NCBI RefSeq assembly: GCF_000622385.1
Contig: NZ_JASD01000006.1
Span: 62,001-126,000, forward strand
Source of the DNA: Sulfitobacter noctilucicola
Lineage (GTDB): Bacteria; Pseudomonadota; Alphaproteobacteria; Rhodobacterales; Rhodobacteraceae
Direction: 5' to 3'
DNA length: 64,000 nt
The notes below the pieces were generated by a model that searched no databases, was not told where the DNA came from, and saw nothing but the letters and a program-made list of their open reading frames with translations. The position numbers and the translations under genes are program-made. Of this stretch, positions 51,716 through 60,389 are shown in pieces (position 1 is the stretch's first letter; each line of letters begins with the position of its first letter).

Positions 51716-52176
51716 TGTCTGTTCTCCATGTCGTCATGGCGTGCGCGGATGTCCTGCGGCCAGGTCGATTTGATGTAGCTGAGCACGGCGATGATCTCGT
51801 CGTCGGTCAGAACGCCATCATAGATGGGCATGTTGGATTCGTAGCCAGGATCTCCGATTAGAGCGCCGGTGCCGTATTTAGTTAGCCGGAACAGCGTGTC
51901 GCCGTCATGGTGCCACGTATGTCCGGTCTCATCGTGGGGCGGCGCGGGAAGCCGTCCGTCCGCACCGGGTGAGCGCCAGTCAGGCTGACCTTCGAGGTTC
52001 GCACCGTGGCATGAGGCGCAGTTCTCGGCATAAACCGTCTGTCCAAGGGCCACCACGTCCGGGTCGGATGGCATCAGCATGGTCTGGGCCGGTGCCGAGG
52101 TGCCCCACCCGAAGGCGAGGACAGCGGCTCCTGCAAGAACCACTGCCCCCAAACCGAGCCCGATAGTCCGGTTCAC
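51712..52176 (-). CDS. Secreted c-type cytochrome, module B
   Basis: 154 residues with the haem site CASCHG, then WHHDGDTLFRLTKYGTG and SNMPIYDGVLTDDEIIAVLSYI, where Met is the likely axial ligand. An N-terminal anchor or signal is present. Four-base overlaps with both neighbours. It may pass electrons between the multicopper oxidase and the respiratory chain. Confidence 0.88.
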   Translation of the reverse strand: MNRTIGLGLGAVVLAGAAVLAFGWGTSAPAQTMLMPSDPDVVALGQTVYAENCASCHGANLEGQPDWRSPGADGRLPAPPHDETGHTWHHDGDTLFRLTKYGTGALIGDPGYESNMPIYDGVLTDDEIIAVLSYIKSTWPQDIRARHDDMENRQ

Positions 52177-52667
52177 AGACCGGCCTCGTAGAAGACCTCG
52201 CCCTCACCGGCGTCGCCACCGAAGGCCAGCACTTCATAGCGCGCGGTCGGATCATCGCCCATGCCGGGCGATCCGCCGGGCATTCCGGGAACCGCGATCC
52301 CGTCAATCTCGGGGCGTTCTTCCAGCAGTTTCGCAAGGGCGGCGAACGGCACATGACCTTCGACCACATAGCCGTCGATCATCGCGGTATGGCAGGACCA
52401 CATCGTGCCGGGCACTTCGTTGTCCAGCTTCACACTGGTGACATCACGGGTGTCCGTGACATCGATGTCGTAGCCTTCCTCGCGGGCCAAGGCGACCCAG
52501 GCACCACAACAGCCGCAGGTCGGGCTTTTGGTCACGTGCATCGTGCCATGATCGGCGATGCTGGAATGGTCATCCGCGTGGGCCATACTAACCGCGCCGA
52601 AGGAGGCGAGGCCAAGCGAAAGGGCGGCGGCAAGGGTGAAGGCGAGTAGTGTCTTGATCGGTTTCAT
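52173..52667 (-). CDS. DUF411 metal-binding protein, module B
   Basis: 164 residues. Signal peptide ending MAHAD; PTCGCCGAWVALA, SCHT, EGHVPFAA, PGMPGGSPGMG. Third DUF411 of the window. It adds a His-containing mature N-terminus (DDHSSIADHGTMH). Confidence 0.88.
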   Translation of the reverse strand: MKPIKTLLAFTLAAALSLGLASFGAVSMAHADDHSSIADHGTMHVTKSPTCGCCGAWVALAREEGYDIDVTDTRDVTSVKLDNEVPGTMWSCHTAMIDGYVVEGHVPFAALAKLLEERPEIDGIAVPGMPGGSPGMGDDPTARYEVLAFGGDAGEGEVFYEAGL

Positions 52668-52758
52668 GTCTTTTCCTCTCGACAGGAATACGCACGAGCA
52701 GAGCCCGTTCAGGTGTGATTGTAACGAAATGGCCGCGACACGGGGGACGCGGCAGGCA

Positions 52759-53073
52759 TCACGCCGCGCGCGGAGGATCGAGAAGGCTGGACGGCTCGAT
52801 GCCCGTCATCATCAGACGTGCGGCGGTGAAGACATCCTCACAGGTCGCGGGGGCGTCATTATGGTGGCCTGCACCGGGAAGCAGCGCGGGAAGCGCATGG
52901 CAGGTCTGGGAGCGCTCAGAGCTTCCCGAACAGCAGACCGGCTGATCGTCGGCCACTTCATCCATCGCAACGTGACTATGCTCCACGACAGCCGCATGGC
53001 CCGCATCCATCGCCCCGGAGATCGAAGCGGACAGCGCAACCAAGACAACAAGAAGTAGCCGGATCAAACCCAT
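52759..53073 (-). CDS. Small Cys/His secreted protein, module B
   Basis: 104 residues: signal peptide, HAAVVEHSHVAMDE His-rich stretch, then QPVCCSGSS, QTCHALP and ATCEDV cysteines. It corresponds in place and style to 42741-43076 although residue identity is low. A CsoR-type box (53078-53096) lies five bases upstream of its ATG. Confidence 0.65.
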   Translation of the reverse strand: MGLIRLLLVVLVALSASISGAMDAGHAAVVEHSHVAMDEVADDQPVCCSGSSERSQTCHALPALLPGAGHHNDAPATCEDVFTAARLMMTGIEPSSLLDPPRAA

Positions 53074-53077
53074 ACCG

Positions 53078-53096
53078 CATACCTACATGGGGTATG
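53078..53096. promoter_or_regulatory. CsoR-type box (module B structural genes)
   Basis: CATACC-N7-GGTATG, same core geometry as the others, immediately upstream of the minus-strand Cys/His protein that starts module B. Confidence 0.68.
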
Positions 53097-53141
53097 TGGA
53101 TGTTTGCAAGCCGTAAGCCGCGATACATCCTGTCGCGAGCG

Positions 53142-53729
53142 TCAATGCGCGTGCGCATCGACCCCGAACGCCATCATCAGATGATGTTCGCGATGATGAT
53201 CCTGGCTCGCCATCAGGCCGAAGAAGCCCAATCCCTTGATCCGGGCAACGACGCCGGGATCAACGCTGGTAACGCGCAGCTCGACGCCGTTTTCGACTTC
53301 GGCTGCGTCCACTGTCCAGCGATCATCCCGTGCGAGCTGCGCGGCATGGGCAGGAACCATGCGGCGAAGCGTGGCAATCGTTTCCAAATCGCCGGTCGCC
53401 ATCATCAACAACCCGTCCGGCAGGTCCGTTTCCGTCACGACAGCATCCGACACGAGCCGATCCATATCGACCAGATGTGCCCGTAGCCCCGCGAGCTCGA
53501 CCCGAGACCAGTCCGTGTCGGCAGCGGCTTCCAGCACACGCACCACTTCAGAGAGCGCCGCGAAAGCGCCTTGACCCGGTTCGGTCAGAACTCCACGGTC
53601 GGCAGTTTCAGCCTGACCATGTGCGGCATGATCCATCCCTGCATCATGATCGGTGTGCATCGTTTGTGCCAATGCAATGGCCGCGCCGCCCAAAACGGCC
53701 GTTGCCGCCAGGATCACGTTCAATTTCAT
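53142..53729 (-). CDS. His-rich periplasmic protein, unknown family
   Basis: 195 residues: signal peptide ending ALAQ, a HTDHDAGMDHAAHGQ metal-binding-like stretch, then two alpha-beta parts and a His-rich end (SQDHHREHHLMMAFG). It occupies the position of the Spy-like gene of module A, next to the Crp-like regulator. It is not clearly a Spy homologue. Periplasmic copper binding is inferred. Confidence 0.72.
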   Translation of the reverse strand: MKLNVILAATAVLGGAAIALAQTMHTDHDAGMDHAAHGQAETADRGVLTEPGQGAFAALSEVVRVLEAAADTDWSRVELAGLRAHLVDMDRLVSDAVVTETDLPDGLLMMATGDLETIATLRRMVPAHAAQLARDDRWTVDAAEVENGVELRVTSVDPGVVARIKGLGFFGLMASQDHHREHHLMMAFGVDAHAH

Positions 53730-53784
53730 TCCCGTTCCTCACTTGAGTTTCATCGTACCCTACTGGATGTGTCCGAATGCGCGT

Positions 53785-53798
53785 ATGATTTCTATCAT
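53785..53798. promoter_or_regulatory. FNR-like box overlapping the Crp-like start, module B
   Basis: ATGAT-TTCT-ATCAT, differing from the 42001 box only in the four central bases (ATGAT-TTAT-ATCAT). The ATG of the regulator lies in the last arm, as in module A. Confidence 0.65.
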
Positions 53799-54312
53799 GT
53801 CTGAATGGCGGTACATATTCGACAGCGTGCCGGTGCGGGCCCTTGAGCAAGGAGAGACCCTGTTCCGGCGGGAGGATCGGGTCAGCCGCGTGTATCTGGT
53901 ACGCAAGGGCGCGGTAGCGCTGGAACGTGCGATGACAGACGGAACCTCACTGACCTTACATATCGCGACGGCGGGCGGGGCGCTGGCCGAGGCGTCGCTG
54001 TTCGCTGAAACCTACCATTGCGATGCGGTTGCGCGAACGACTGCCGAGGTGGCCGCCGTAAGACGCAAAGATTTTCTGAATGCGTTACGAGACAAGCCGG
54101 ATGCGACCCTGAGCCTCATCGAAATCCATGCCCGAGAGGTTCAGGCACAGCGTGCGCGCATCGAGATCCTGCGCCTGCGGCGCGTCTCCGACAGGCTGGA
54201 TGCTTGGCTTGAGCTTCGCGGAGAGCCGGAGAAGGGCGAGTGGATCAGGGTCGCGGATCAGATCGGTGTGTCGCCGCCTGCGCTTTATCGCGAGCTGGCG
54301 CGGCGGCGGTAA
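53797..54312 (+). CDS. Short Crp/Fnr-like regulator, module B
   Basis: 171 residues: barrel (ALEQGETLFRREDRVSRVYLVRKG), HIATAGGALAEASLF, YHCDAV, dimer helix and a winged helix with IGVSPPALYRELARRR. ATG 53797 is the only start that keeps the family N-terminus; upstream frame is non-homologous. Likely senses a small ligand or redox cue and regulates the copper genes beside it. Confidence 0.87.
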   Translation: MSEWRYIFDSVPVRALEQGETLFRREDRVSRVYLVRKGAVALERAMTDGTSLTLHIATAGGALAEASLFAETYHCDAVARTTAEVAAVRRKDFLNALRDKPDATLSLIEIHAREVQAQRARIEILRLRRVSDRLDAWLELRGEPEKGEWIRVADQIGVSPPALYRELARRR

Positions 54313-54313
54313 C

Positions 54314-54763
54314 TCACAGCATTTGAGAAGCGTCGTCAGGCAGGTCGTGCGCACCGATACAGAGCCTGTGATCGCCGAGAACCTCAATGACGCGACACTT
54401 TCCGGCATGGCCGGGATCATCCGCGTCAGCCATCCGCACCAGCTCTTCCCGAAGCTGCGCGAGAATGGTCAACCTTCTGTCCACAGCCGCGAGCTGCTTC
54501 CGTGCGATCTCGTGGGCCGGTTCGCAATCCTCTGACGGAGCTTCAGCCAGCGCCATGAGATCGGCGATGTCATCGAGACCGAAGCCCAGTTCCCGCGCGT
54601 GACGTAGGAAGGCAAGCCGTTCGAGCGCCGCTTCGTCGTAGCGCCTCTGCCCGCCCCTCGTGCGCGCAGGCGACGGTATTAGACCCCGGTTTTCGTAGTA
54701 GCGGATCGTTGTCACCTTCACACCGGCATGGCGCGACATCTGCCCGATTGAGTATTCTTTCAT
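54314..54763 (-). CDS. MerR-family metal regulator beside a CDF exporter
   Basis: 149 residues: HTH YSIGQMSRHAGVKVTTIRYYENRG, dimer helix, and cysteines in SEDCEPAHE, GKCRVI and HRLCIGAHD. Zn/Cd-type by ligand layout. Divergent from the CDF gene over the promoter at 54772-54802. Similar to 39181-39597. Confidence 0.86.
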   Translation of the reverse strand: MKEYSIGQMSRHAGVKVTTIRYYENRGLIPSPARTRGGQRRYDEAALERLAFLRHARELGFGLDDIADLMALAEAPSEDCEPAHEIARKQLAAVDRRLTILAQLREELVRMADADDPGHAGKCRVIEVLGDHRLCIGAHDLPDDASQML

Positions 54764-54771
54764 GTCGCCCC

Positions 54772-54802
54772 TTGAACCTACAGTCGCTGTAGATCGTATC
54801 TA
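54772..54802 (+). promoter_or_regulatory. MerR-type promoter of the CDF exporter gene
   Basis: TTGAAC (54772-54777), 19-bp spacer with dyad CTACAGT-C-GCTGTAG (one mismatch), then TATCTA (54797-54802). Nearly the same as the orphan promoter at 8001-8031. Confidence 0.8.
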
Positions 54803-54837
54803 TCCTGAAACGATACGAATCGAAAGGAGTTACCGCT

Positions 54838-55773
54838 ATGGGGCACGGCCATCACCATCACATCGATCCCGAGGCAGGGGACCGCAGGGTTTTCGCTGCC
54901 ATCGCGGTCAATATGGGCCTGACGGTCGCGCAGATCGTGGGCGGCATGGTTTCCGGCTCGCTGGCGCTTATCGCGGACGCGCTGCACAACTTTTCCGATG
55001 CGATCTCGCTCATCATCGCCTTCGCGGCCCGGAAGATCGCGCGGCGACCGAGGGATGCGGAGATGACCTTTGGCTATGGCCGGGTCGAGGTCGTGGCGGC
55101 GCTCATCAACTACACCACGCTGATCGTGATCGGTCTCTATCTGCTCTACGAGGCCGCGATGCGCTTTGTTGATCCGCAGCCGGTCGAAGGCTGGCTGATC
55201 GTCATCATCGCAGGCATCGCGCTGATCGTGGACGCGGTGACGGCGGCGCTTACCTACGCCATGTCCAAATCCAGCGTGAACATCCGTGCGGCCTTCCTGC
55301 ACAACGTGGCCGACGCGCTCGGCTCTGTCGCCGTGATCGTCGCGGGCACGCTGATCCTGCTCTACGACTGGCGGCTGATCGACCCGCTCGTGACGGTGCT
55401 GATCGCAAGCTATATCCTGTGGCAATCGTTCCGGGAAATCGGACCCGTGATCCGTATCCTGATGCTCGGCTCGCCGCCCGAGATCGAAACGGATGCGGTT
55501 CTTGAAGCCATGCGCGGGATCGACGGAGTGACAGGTATCCACCACGCGCATTTCTGGCAGATGGATGAACACTGTGCAGCACTGGACGCGCATGTCGTCA
55601 TCGCCGAGGGGCGTTGGTCCGACGCAGACGCCGTGAAGGAGCGGATCAAAGCTGCACTGACCGACCACTTCGACATCGAGCACACCACGCTTGAGCTGGA
55701 ATGCGCGCGCCACGCTTGCGACGACCTGTCCGAGTTCGGCGGGCGGGGGCATGGCGAAGAGCGGCACGAATGA
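54838..55773 (+). CDS. CDF-family zinc/cadmium exporter (CzcD/ZitB-like)
   Basis: 311 residues: GHGHHHH N-terminus, six helices with the paired sites ALIADALHNFSDA and AAFLHNVADALGS (H-D/D-D zinc ligands), and a full cytoplasmic C-terminal domain with GIHHAHFWQMDEH. It exports Zn2+ or Cd2+ by proton antiport. It is complete, unlike the two short CDF-like genes elsewhere. Confidence 0.92.
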   Translation: MGHGHHHHIDPEAGDRRVFAAIAVNMGLTVAQIVGGMVSGSLALIADALHNFSDAISLIIAFAARKIARRPRDAEMTFGYGRVEVVAALINYTTLIVIGLYLLYEAAMRFVDPQPVEGWLIVIIAGIALIVDAVTAALTYAMSKSSVNIRAAFLHNVADALGSVAVIVAGTLILLYDWRLIDPLVTVLIASYILWQSFREIGPVIRILMLGSPPEIETDAVLEAMRGIDGVTGIHHAHFWQMDEHCAALDAHVVIAEGRWSDADAVKERIKAALTDHFDIEHTTLELECARHACDDLSEFGGRGHGEERHE

Positions 55774-56095
55774 GCGATGCCAGTCGCTTCCTTCTGACTA
55801 TCGTCCTGCCTCGCGAACCAGCTTTGACCACGATGCTCGTCTGAACAACATGCCGTGATATGCCGTGCAGTTCAAAAAGCCGACATTGGTTCAACTCGCA
55901 GCATCGGTGAGTCTGGGCTCACTGCCGCCATCGGATGCGGCGCAGCATCTGCTCATCTTAGCGTCGGCGCGACGACACGAACGGCCCAAAGCGGTCATTC
56001 GCTTGATGAAGAATTTGCGCTCACAGCATATTTCATTGGCTCCATTTGGTTCGTGCACAGTGTGATTTGAAATCTGTTAGATTTGCCTCCTTTAG
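55774..56095. other. Gene-free gap with dispersed repeat remnants
   Basis: No gene is seen. Repeat copy R2 is at 55876-55920 and a tail with AAAGCGGTCATTCG lies near 55990. An AT-rich stretch before 56100 should carry the integrase promoter. Confidence 0.5.
55876..55920. repeat. Dispersed intergenic repeat, copy R2
   Basis: AAAGCCGACATT, then GCAGCATCGGTGAGTCTGGG ending in CTC. The same two blocks at the same spacing occur at 62091-62135. Confidence 0.7.
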
Positions 56096-56110
56096 ATGAA
56101 GGAGCAACTC

Positions 56111-57631
56111 ATGAACTATTCCCGCCAAGTAACTCGGTTTCTCAAGTGCGATGGCTTAGACAATCCTTGCCGCTTTATGACAGCTGAGAAAGTGCTGGCG
56201 CTCGCAATAAGAAGCACGCCTCACTGGCACACTCTTTCCACTGGGAGGCACATTGGCATCCATCGTCCTGATGCAAAGATTTGCAACTGGACGGCTCGAA
56301 TACTGTCGAAGGACAAGCAGTACCGTCAAAGATGCCTTGGTTCGGCACTCGAGTTCGGCAATGGTTCGCTCACATATCGCGAAGCGCTGGAACGGGCTAT
56401 TGAGTGGTTTGACACCGACGAGGTCAAGGCGCTGGCGGCCACCTCACGACCAGTTGGACGGGTCAGTGACGTCAATATTTGCCCTATCGGTGATATCTAT
56501 ACTGTTGGCCACGCAATGAAGGACTATTGTGACTGGACACGCTTAGCCCGATCCGCTGGGGGCCATTACAACAACCTTGTTCTGATTAATTACCATATCG
56601 TCCCGAGTTATGCGCATATACCACTGGAGCAATTTAACGCACGCCATCTAAGGGAACTGGCAAAACAAGTTTTGGAAACACCACCTAAGTACGGGTTTCG
56701 GAATAAACAACCACGCCAGCGCGTCGAGGAATTATCGCCAGACGAACTTAGACGCCGGAAGCGGACGTTTAATTCTCTCGTAACGATCCTCAAGATGGCC
56801 TTCAAACACGCTTGGGACAATTCGGAGATTAACTCGGAACGCCCATGGCGATGTCTGAAGAGGGTCGCCGTCAACCATACGCCAAGAACTATTTTCCTTG
56901 ATCGTTCTGAATGCCAACGGTTGCTAGCGGAGTGTACGCCCGCTCTGCGCAACCTCGTACTTGCTGCTCTTTACAGTGGCTGTCGCGTTGGAGAACTCGG
57001 AAATCTCGTGGTTGGTGATGTCGCGCAGCAAGGTTATGGATTGCGTGTCGCTGCTTTCAAACGTTCACCTGCTCGCTTTGTCTTTCTTCCAGACGAAGGC
57101 ATGGCATTTTTCCTCGGTCTTTGCCGAGATAAGGGATCACAGGACTTTGTTCTCATGTCTGACATGGGTAAACCATGGCGCAGGCAGCATACCCAATTAT
57201 TCCGGCGAGCCGTTGCGAGAGCGGGCCTACCCAGTGACCTGGTGTTCCATGGCCTGAGGCACACCTATGCGAGCGACCTTGTGCGACGTGGGGTGCCTCT
57301 CGACATTGTGGCAAAACAGTTAGGGCACGCAAGCAGTAATACCGTCAGCAATACATATGGTCATTTCGCTGAGCAGTTTCGCGAAGAGCAGGTACGCACA
57401 CGCTTTAGTCCGCTCAGCAATGATCAGGTCGTAAACGCTGAAGCTATGAAGCCGGAGTTGGACCGCATCTGGAGCAACCTACAAACTGACAACTGGCGGG
57501 AGTATGTGCGCATCGATGCTGGAACGTTGCATCCCCGCCAATCATTCGCGAATCCGGTGAGGGAGATTGCTGAATATTTTGATGAGGTCGATGGGGTGGT
57601 TGGACAACGTTCAACGAAACAGATGCATTAA
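56111..57631 (+). CDS. Tyrosine recombinase/integrase
   Basis: 506 residues. Catalytic residues in the C-terminal half: Arg in YSGCRVGELG, HGLRHTYASDLV (H-x-x-R), LGHASSNTVS (His) and Tyr in SNTYGHF. The N-terminal half is a long core-binding domain. GGAG six bases upstream of ATG 56111 favours it over the in-frame ATG at 56096. Probably mobilises a genomic island; att sites were not found. Confidence 0.9.
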   Translation: MNYSRQVTRFLKCDGLDNPCRFMTAEKVLALAIRSTPHWHTLSTGRHIGIHRPDAKICNWTARILSKDKQYRQRCLGSALEFGNGSLTYREALERAIEWFDTDEVKALAATSRPVGRVSDVNICPIGDIYTVGHAMKDYCDWTRLARSAGGHYNNLVLINYHIVPSYAHIPLEQFNARHLRELAKQVLETPPKYGFRNKQPRQRVEELSPDELRRRKRTFNSLVTILKMAFKHAWDNSEINSERPWRCLKRVAVNHTPRTIFLDRSECQRLLAECTPALRNLVLAALYSGCRVGELGNLVVGDVAQQGYGLRVAAFKRSPARFVFLPDEGMAFFLGLCRDKGSQDFVLMSDMGKPWRRQHTQLFRRAVARAGLPSDLVFHGLRHTYASDLVRRGVPLDIVAKQLGHASSNTVSNTYGHFAEQFREEQVRTRFSPLSNDQVVNAEAMKPELDRIWSNLQTDNWREYVRIDAGTLHPRQSFANPVREIAEYFDEVDGVVGQRSTKQMH

Positions 57632-57706
57632 AGCAAGACCATAGCGTTAACTCTTTGTTAATGAAGTCCCTACAAGATGGGATATTAACTTGTCTCGGAG
57701 CCTGCT

Positions 57707-57985
57707 ATGACCCGCCTCATAATCGATGGGCCAGCCTTCTTTCTGCTAAGTCAAGCTGAGTTCACAGCGTCCCTTGGCCGCTTCAATTCTATGAGCGTTC
57801 GCCTCACCCGACTTCTCACCTTGAATGAAGCGAAGCAAGAAAACTGCCCAATGTTAGAAGCATCCATTCAACGTTTCGGAGAAATGGCTGGGACTAGCGG
57901 TTTTGAAATATCAGACTGGCGCTTGATGCCGAACTTTAACCATGTCGATCTCCTGCTCGAGGCAAGGTTTCGCGAAGAAAATTAG
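57707..57985 (+). CDS. Hypothetical protein
   Basis: 92 residues, no recognised domain: LIIDGPAFFLLSQAEFTASLG, helix, then GFEISDWRLMPNFNHVDLLLEARF. CGGAG lies about 9 bases upstream of the ATG. Lower GC than the metal genes, like the integrase and the RelA/SpoT gene. Probably cargo of the integrase element. Confidence 0.5.
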   Translation: MTRLIIDGPAFFLLSQAEFTASLGRFNSMSVRLTRLLTLNEAKQENCPMLEASIQRFGEMAGTSGFEISDWRLMPNFNHVDLLLEARFREEN

Positions 57986-58355
57986 CCACGAATAACCAAT
58001 CGAGATTTCGCGGCCCATTGCTGCCGTTCGCAGAGGCTCAAGGCGCTACATTGCAGCTTCCCCAAAGCGGCCGTTCGTCGTTCATGCAGCATTTAAGCTC
58101 GTCAGATGTCCACATTGCGGGACAAAACGTGAATTCGCTGCGGTTGTGCCGATGTCTGCTTTAAGCAACTATGCCAAATATCACTTGGCTGCGAAATGCC
58201 AGAAAACTCCACAAATAGTTGCCAGAATGGCGGCGACGAAGGGAGTTTATAACAGTTCAAAAAATAAATACTATCAACGATATATGGCTAAATACAAAGT
58301 AATCTGTAGCAGTTTTCTTAACTGATTTCATAAGACACGCCAATATCGATCAAGC
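57986..58355. other. Gene-free gap with degenerate repeat
   Basis: No gene is seen. The left half carries degenerate repeat blocks: AAAGCGGCCGTTCGTCGTT near 58065 and CATTGCGGGACAAA followed by ATTCGCTGCGG near 58112-58142. The right half is AT-rich. Confidence 0.45.
58114..58142. repeat. Dispersed repeat fragment, copy R3
   Basis: TTGCGGGACAAA with a downstream ATTCGCTGCGG matches 60708-60740, where the same two blocks follow the R4 copy. A fragment only. Confidence 0.5.
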
Positions 58356-58739
58356 TTACTCGTTGTTCACAATGCAAGGAACCTTACTCCACCCCGATAG
58401 GAGTGCGTTCAACACGGTCGAATTGCCATCAACAACTTGCCAAAGATTTTCACTGAGCGGGCTTACCGAAATAGGTTGTCTCTTTTCCATGTCACCATTT
58501 GCTGCTTGGCGCATATACTCGTTTGCATTCAGTATACCCCGCTGCCTTGCTCGTGAATTAACCAGTGCAGCAAGCTCAAGGAAGATCACGTCGCCCTCCA
58601 ACCTGAAGAAGTCTGTTGGATTATCAGGAAGAGAAACCAGCCCCTGCACAAACTCCCGCTCCAAAGTAGCCTCTGCAATGCTTCCATCTTCAGCAAGCAG
58701 TTTGTAAGTGACTGACATTTCCTGCCCTTTTGTTGCCAT
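58356..58739 (-). CDS. Small ParB-like domain protein beside the RelA/SpoT gene
   Basis: 127 residues. The C-terminal part VSPLSENLWQVVDGNSTVLNALLSGW-KVPCIV resembles the ParB/sulfiredoxin nuclease-like fold with its DGN motif. The N-terminal part is unlike ParB. Same strand as the RelA/SpoT-domain gene, 200 bp downstream of it. Start 58739, or ATG 58718. Function unknown. Confidence 0.5.
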   Translation of the reverse strand: MATKGQEMSVTYKLLAEDGSIAEATLEREFVQGLVSLPDNPTDFFRLEGDVIFLELAALVNSRARQRGILNANEYMRQAANGDMEKRQPISVSPLSENLWQVVDGNSTVLNALLSGWSKVPCIVNNE

Positions 58740-58940
58740 GTTCCGAAGCTACGCTATCATGATATCAATTCTTCACGGAACCGCCGCTGTTGCGCGACAC
58801 CCTTGCGTCACCACGGTGAGTATACTAAATATTAATGTATAGAGCCGTAAGGTTCACCAAAAATGAGGCAGACTACATGGCAAATCGAGTATACATTCCG
58901 CCGATCATCAAAAAGCGGACCAGGAAGAATCCCCAGCGGG

Positions 58941-60389
58941 TTACCCGATAGCGTTTTCTATTTCACCTAGTCGTCTCCACGCCAACCTAGCGTGAAGTTC
59001 GTAGGTTTCAGAGGCATACTCTGCCTCTCGTTCGTTCAAGGTATCCTTGCCCATTTCGATGAGGTCGATACCTTGTCGGACTTCCTCAGCACTAGTGCCG
59101 AACACGACTTTTTCCATTCCCTCCATGTCATGAAACGACGACGGGTCTTCAGCTCGCATCGTCTCGCAATCCTCTGCCAGGCTACGCACTCGTTCAGCAG
59201 TTCGCATTCGTAAGTCAGGCTTGGATGGCAGAAAGTACTCTCTTTCTAGTAAGAAGTGTATTAAATTGAATTTCGCGTACTTGATGTCCTCTAAGCCGAG
59301 GGCATCGAAGAGTTCAATGATCTTTTCACTTAGGTCAATGGCGACCTCGTTGTGGCCTAGGGCTTGGCAAGACAACGGAGCGAAAAAGACTTCAGCATGA
59401 TGAATATTGCTTGGGTCTACGGTAAGCAATCTGGAAGCCTCTTCTAACCAGTCTTGAATAAGTTCAATGGCAAAGTCTTCGCTATTTGGTCGCCTTGACA
59501 ACACCGCCAAGTAGGTCGCAATCCACCAAGCCTCACGGGCAGATGGCTTTGACAATAAGCTTACTTTCCGCGTTATCGCCACCAGTGGATCATCGTTATG
59601 CCTCCAGTTGATTACCTCTTCTTCAAGTCGATCAATCTCTTCAAAAACTGCCCTTGCTCCGTCACCGAACAGACCAGCATCTGTAGAAAACTCTCGCAAC
59701 TGGCCTATCGTGTGCTTACCGACAAGTTGCCGCCAGAATTTTTCCTGCTGCCACCTTTCTTGGATCAAGTTGCGCAAGGTTTCACTTTGAACTTCTATGG
59801 CCTGCAAGGTGCTGCCAAGCGAAGACATTAGGCGATCCAGCCTATTATCCAGTGAACCCTGAGGCTTATAGTTAAGATCATGCATCTTGGCTGACCAAGA
59901 GTCATGCAGCATCGTCTTGATCTGAAGTTCACAATAGGCAGCACGGAAGTCTAACACGGAATAGAGGTCGACATGGGTGGCATAGTATCCAGGCCGTTCA
60001 ATCACCTCGACCTTCATGGTGATATCGTCTGCGTTTACCCTTTCCCGCAGTTTGCCAATCACTTGGTTGATCTGATCGGGATACTGAACGACGATGGTTG
60101 CGCCGACGATATCAGTTACGTCACAAGGGTTGAAATCAAGCCCCTCGGCGCGACGCTCCATCACCTTTTTCGCGATCTTCAGGCTGGATTTAAGTTGAGC
60201 GCCACCTTGCTTGTCTAGGCGTGAATAAACGCGACTAACTACATTAGGACCAAGTTCTTGCTTGATGCTATTGCATTGATCAACAACGGCGGTGCAAAAT
60301 CCAGTGTATCGATTTACTCGTTCTTCGGTCATATAAGATGACACTTCATCAATAATTGACTTGTCAATCACGCTTAATACCCTCCGCAT
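58941..60389 (-). CDS. RelA/SpoT-domain protein with helical C-terminal region
   Basis: 482 residues. Residues about 25-190 resemble a RelA/SpoT synthetase domain: KIAKKVMERR, DVTD93IVGATIVVQ, CE154LQIKTMLHDSW and KMH170DLNYK. The Arg normally in the DxxGxR motif is Thr98, so catalysis may be altered or lost. The C-terminal 290 residues are helical and TPR-like. Such proteins occur as (p)ppGpp-type synthetases or toxSAS-like toxins, some with antiphage roles. Lower GC indicates recent transfer. Confidence 0.75.
   Translation of the reverse strand: MRRVLSVIDKSIIDEVSSYMTEERVNRYTGFCTAVVDQCNSIKQELGPNVVSRVYSRLDKQGGAQLKSSLKIAKKVMERRAEGLDFNPCDVTDIVGATIVVQYPDQINQVIGKLRERVNADDITMKVEVIERPGYYATHVDLYSVLDFRAAYCELQIKTMLHDSWSAKMHDLNYKPQGSLDNRLDRLMSSLGSTLQAIEVQSETLRNLIQERWQQEKFWRQLVGKHTIGQLREFSTDAGLFGDGARAVFEEIDRLEEEVINWRHNDDPLVAITRKVSLLSKPSAREAWWIATYLAVLSRRPNSEDFAIELIQDWLEEASRLLTVDPSNIHHAEVFFAPLSCQALGHNEVAIDLSEKIIELFDALGLEDIKYAKFNLIHFLLEREYFLPSKPDLRMRTAERVRSLAEDCETMRAEDPSSFHDMEGMEKVVFGTSAEEVRQGIDLIEMGKDTLNEREAEYASETYELHARLAWRRLGEIENAIG

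Noticed and set aside
58877..58951. 24-codon basic frame MANRVYIPPIIKK... overlapping the end of the RelA/SpoT gene
   Set aside because: GAGG precedes it, but it is too short to judge and overlaps a real gene on the other strand.
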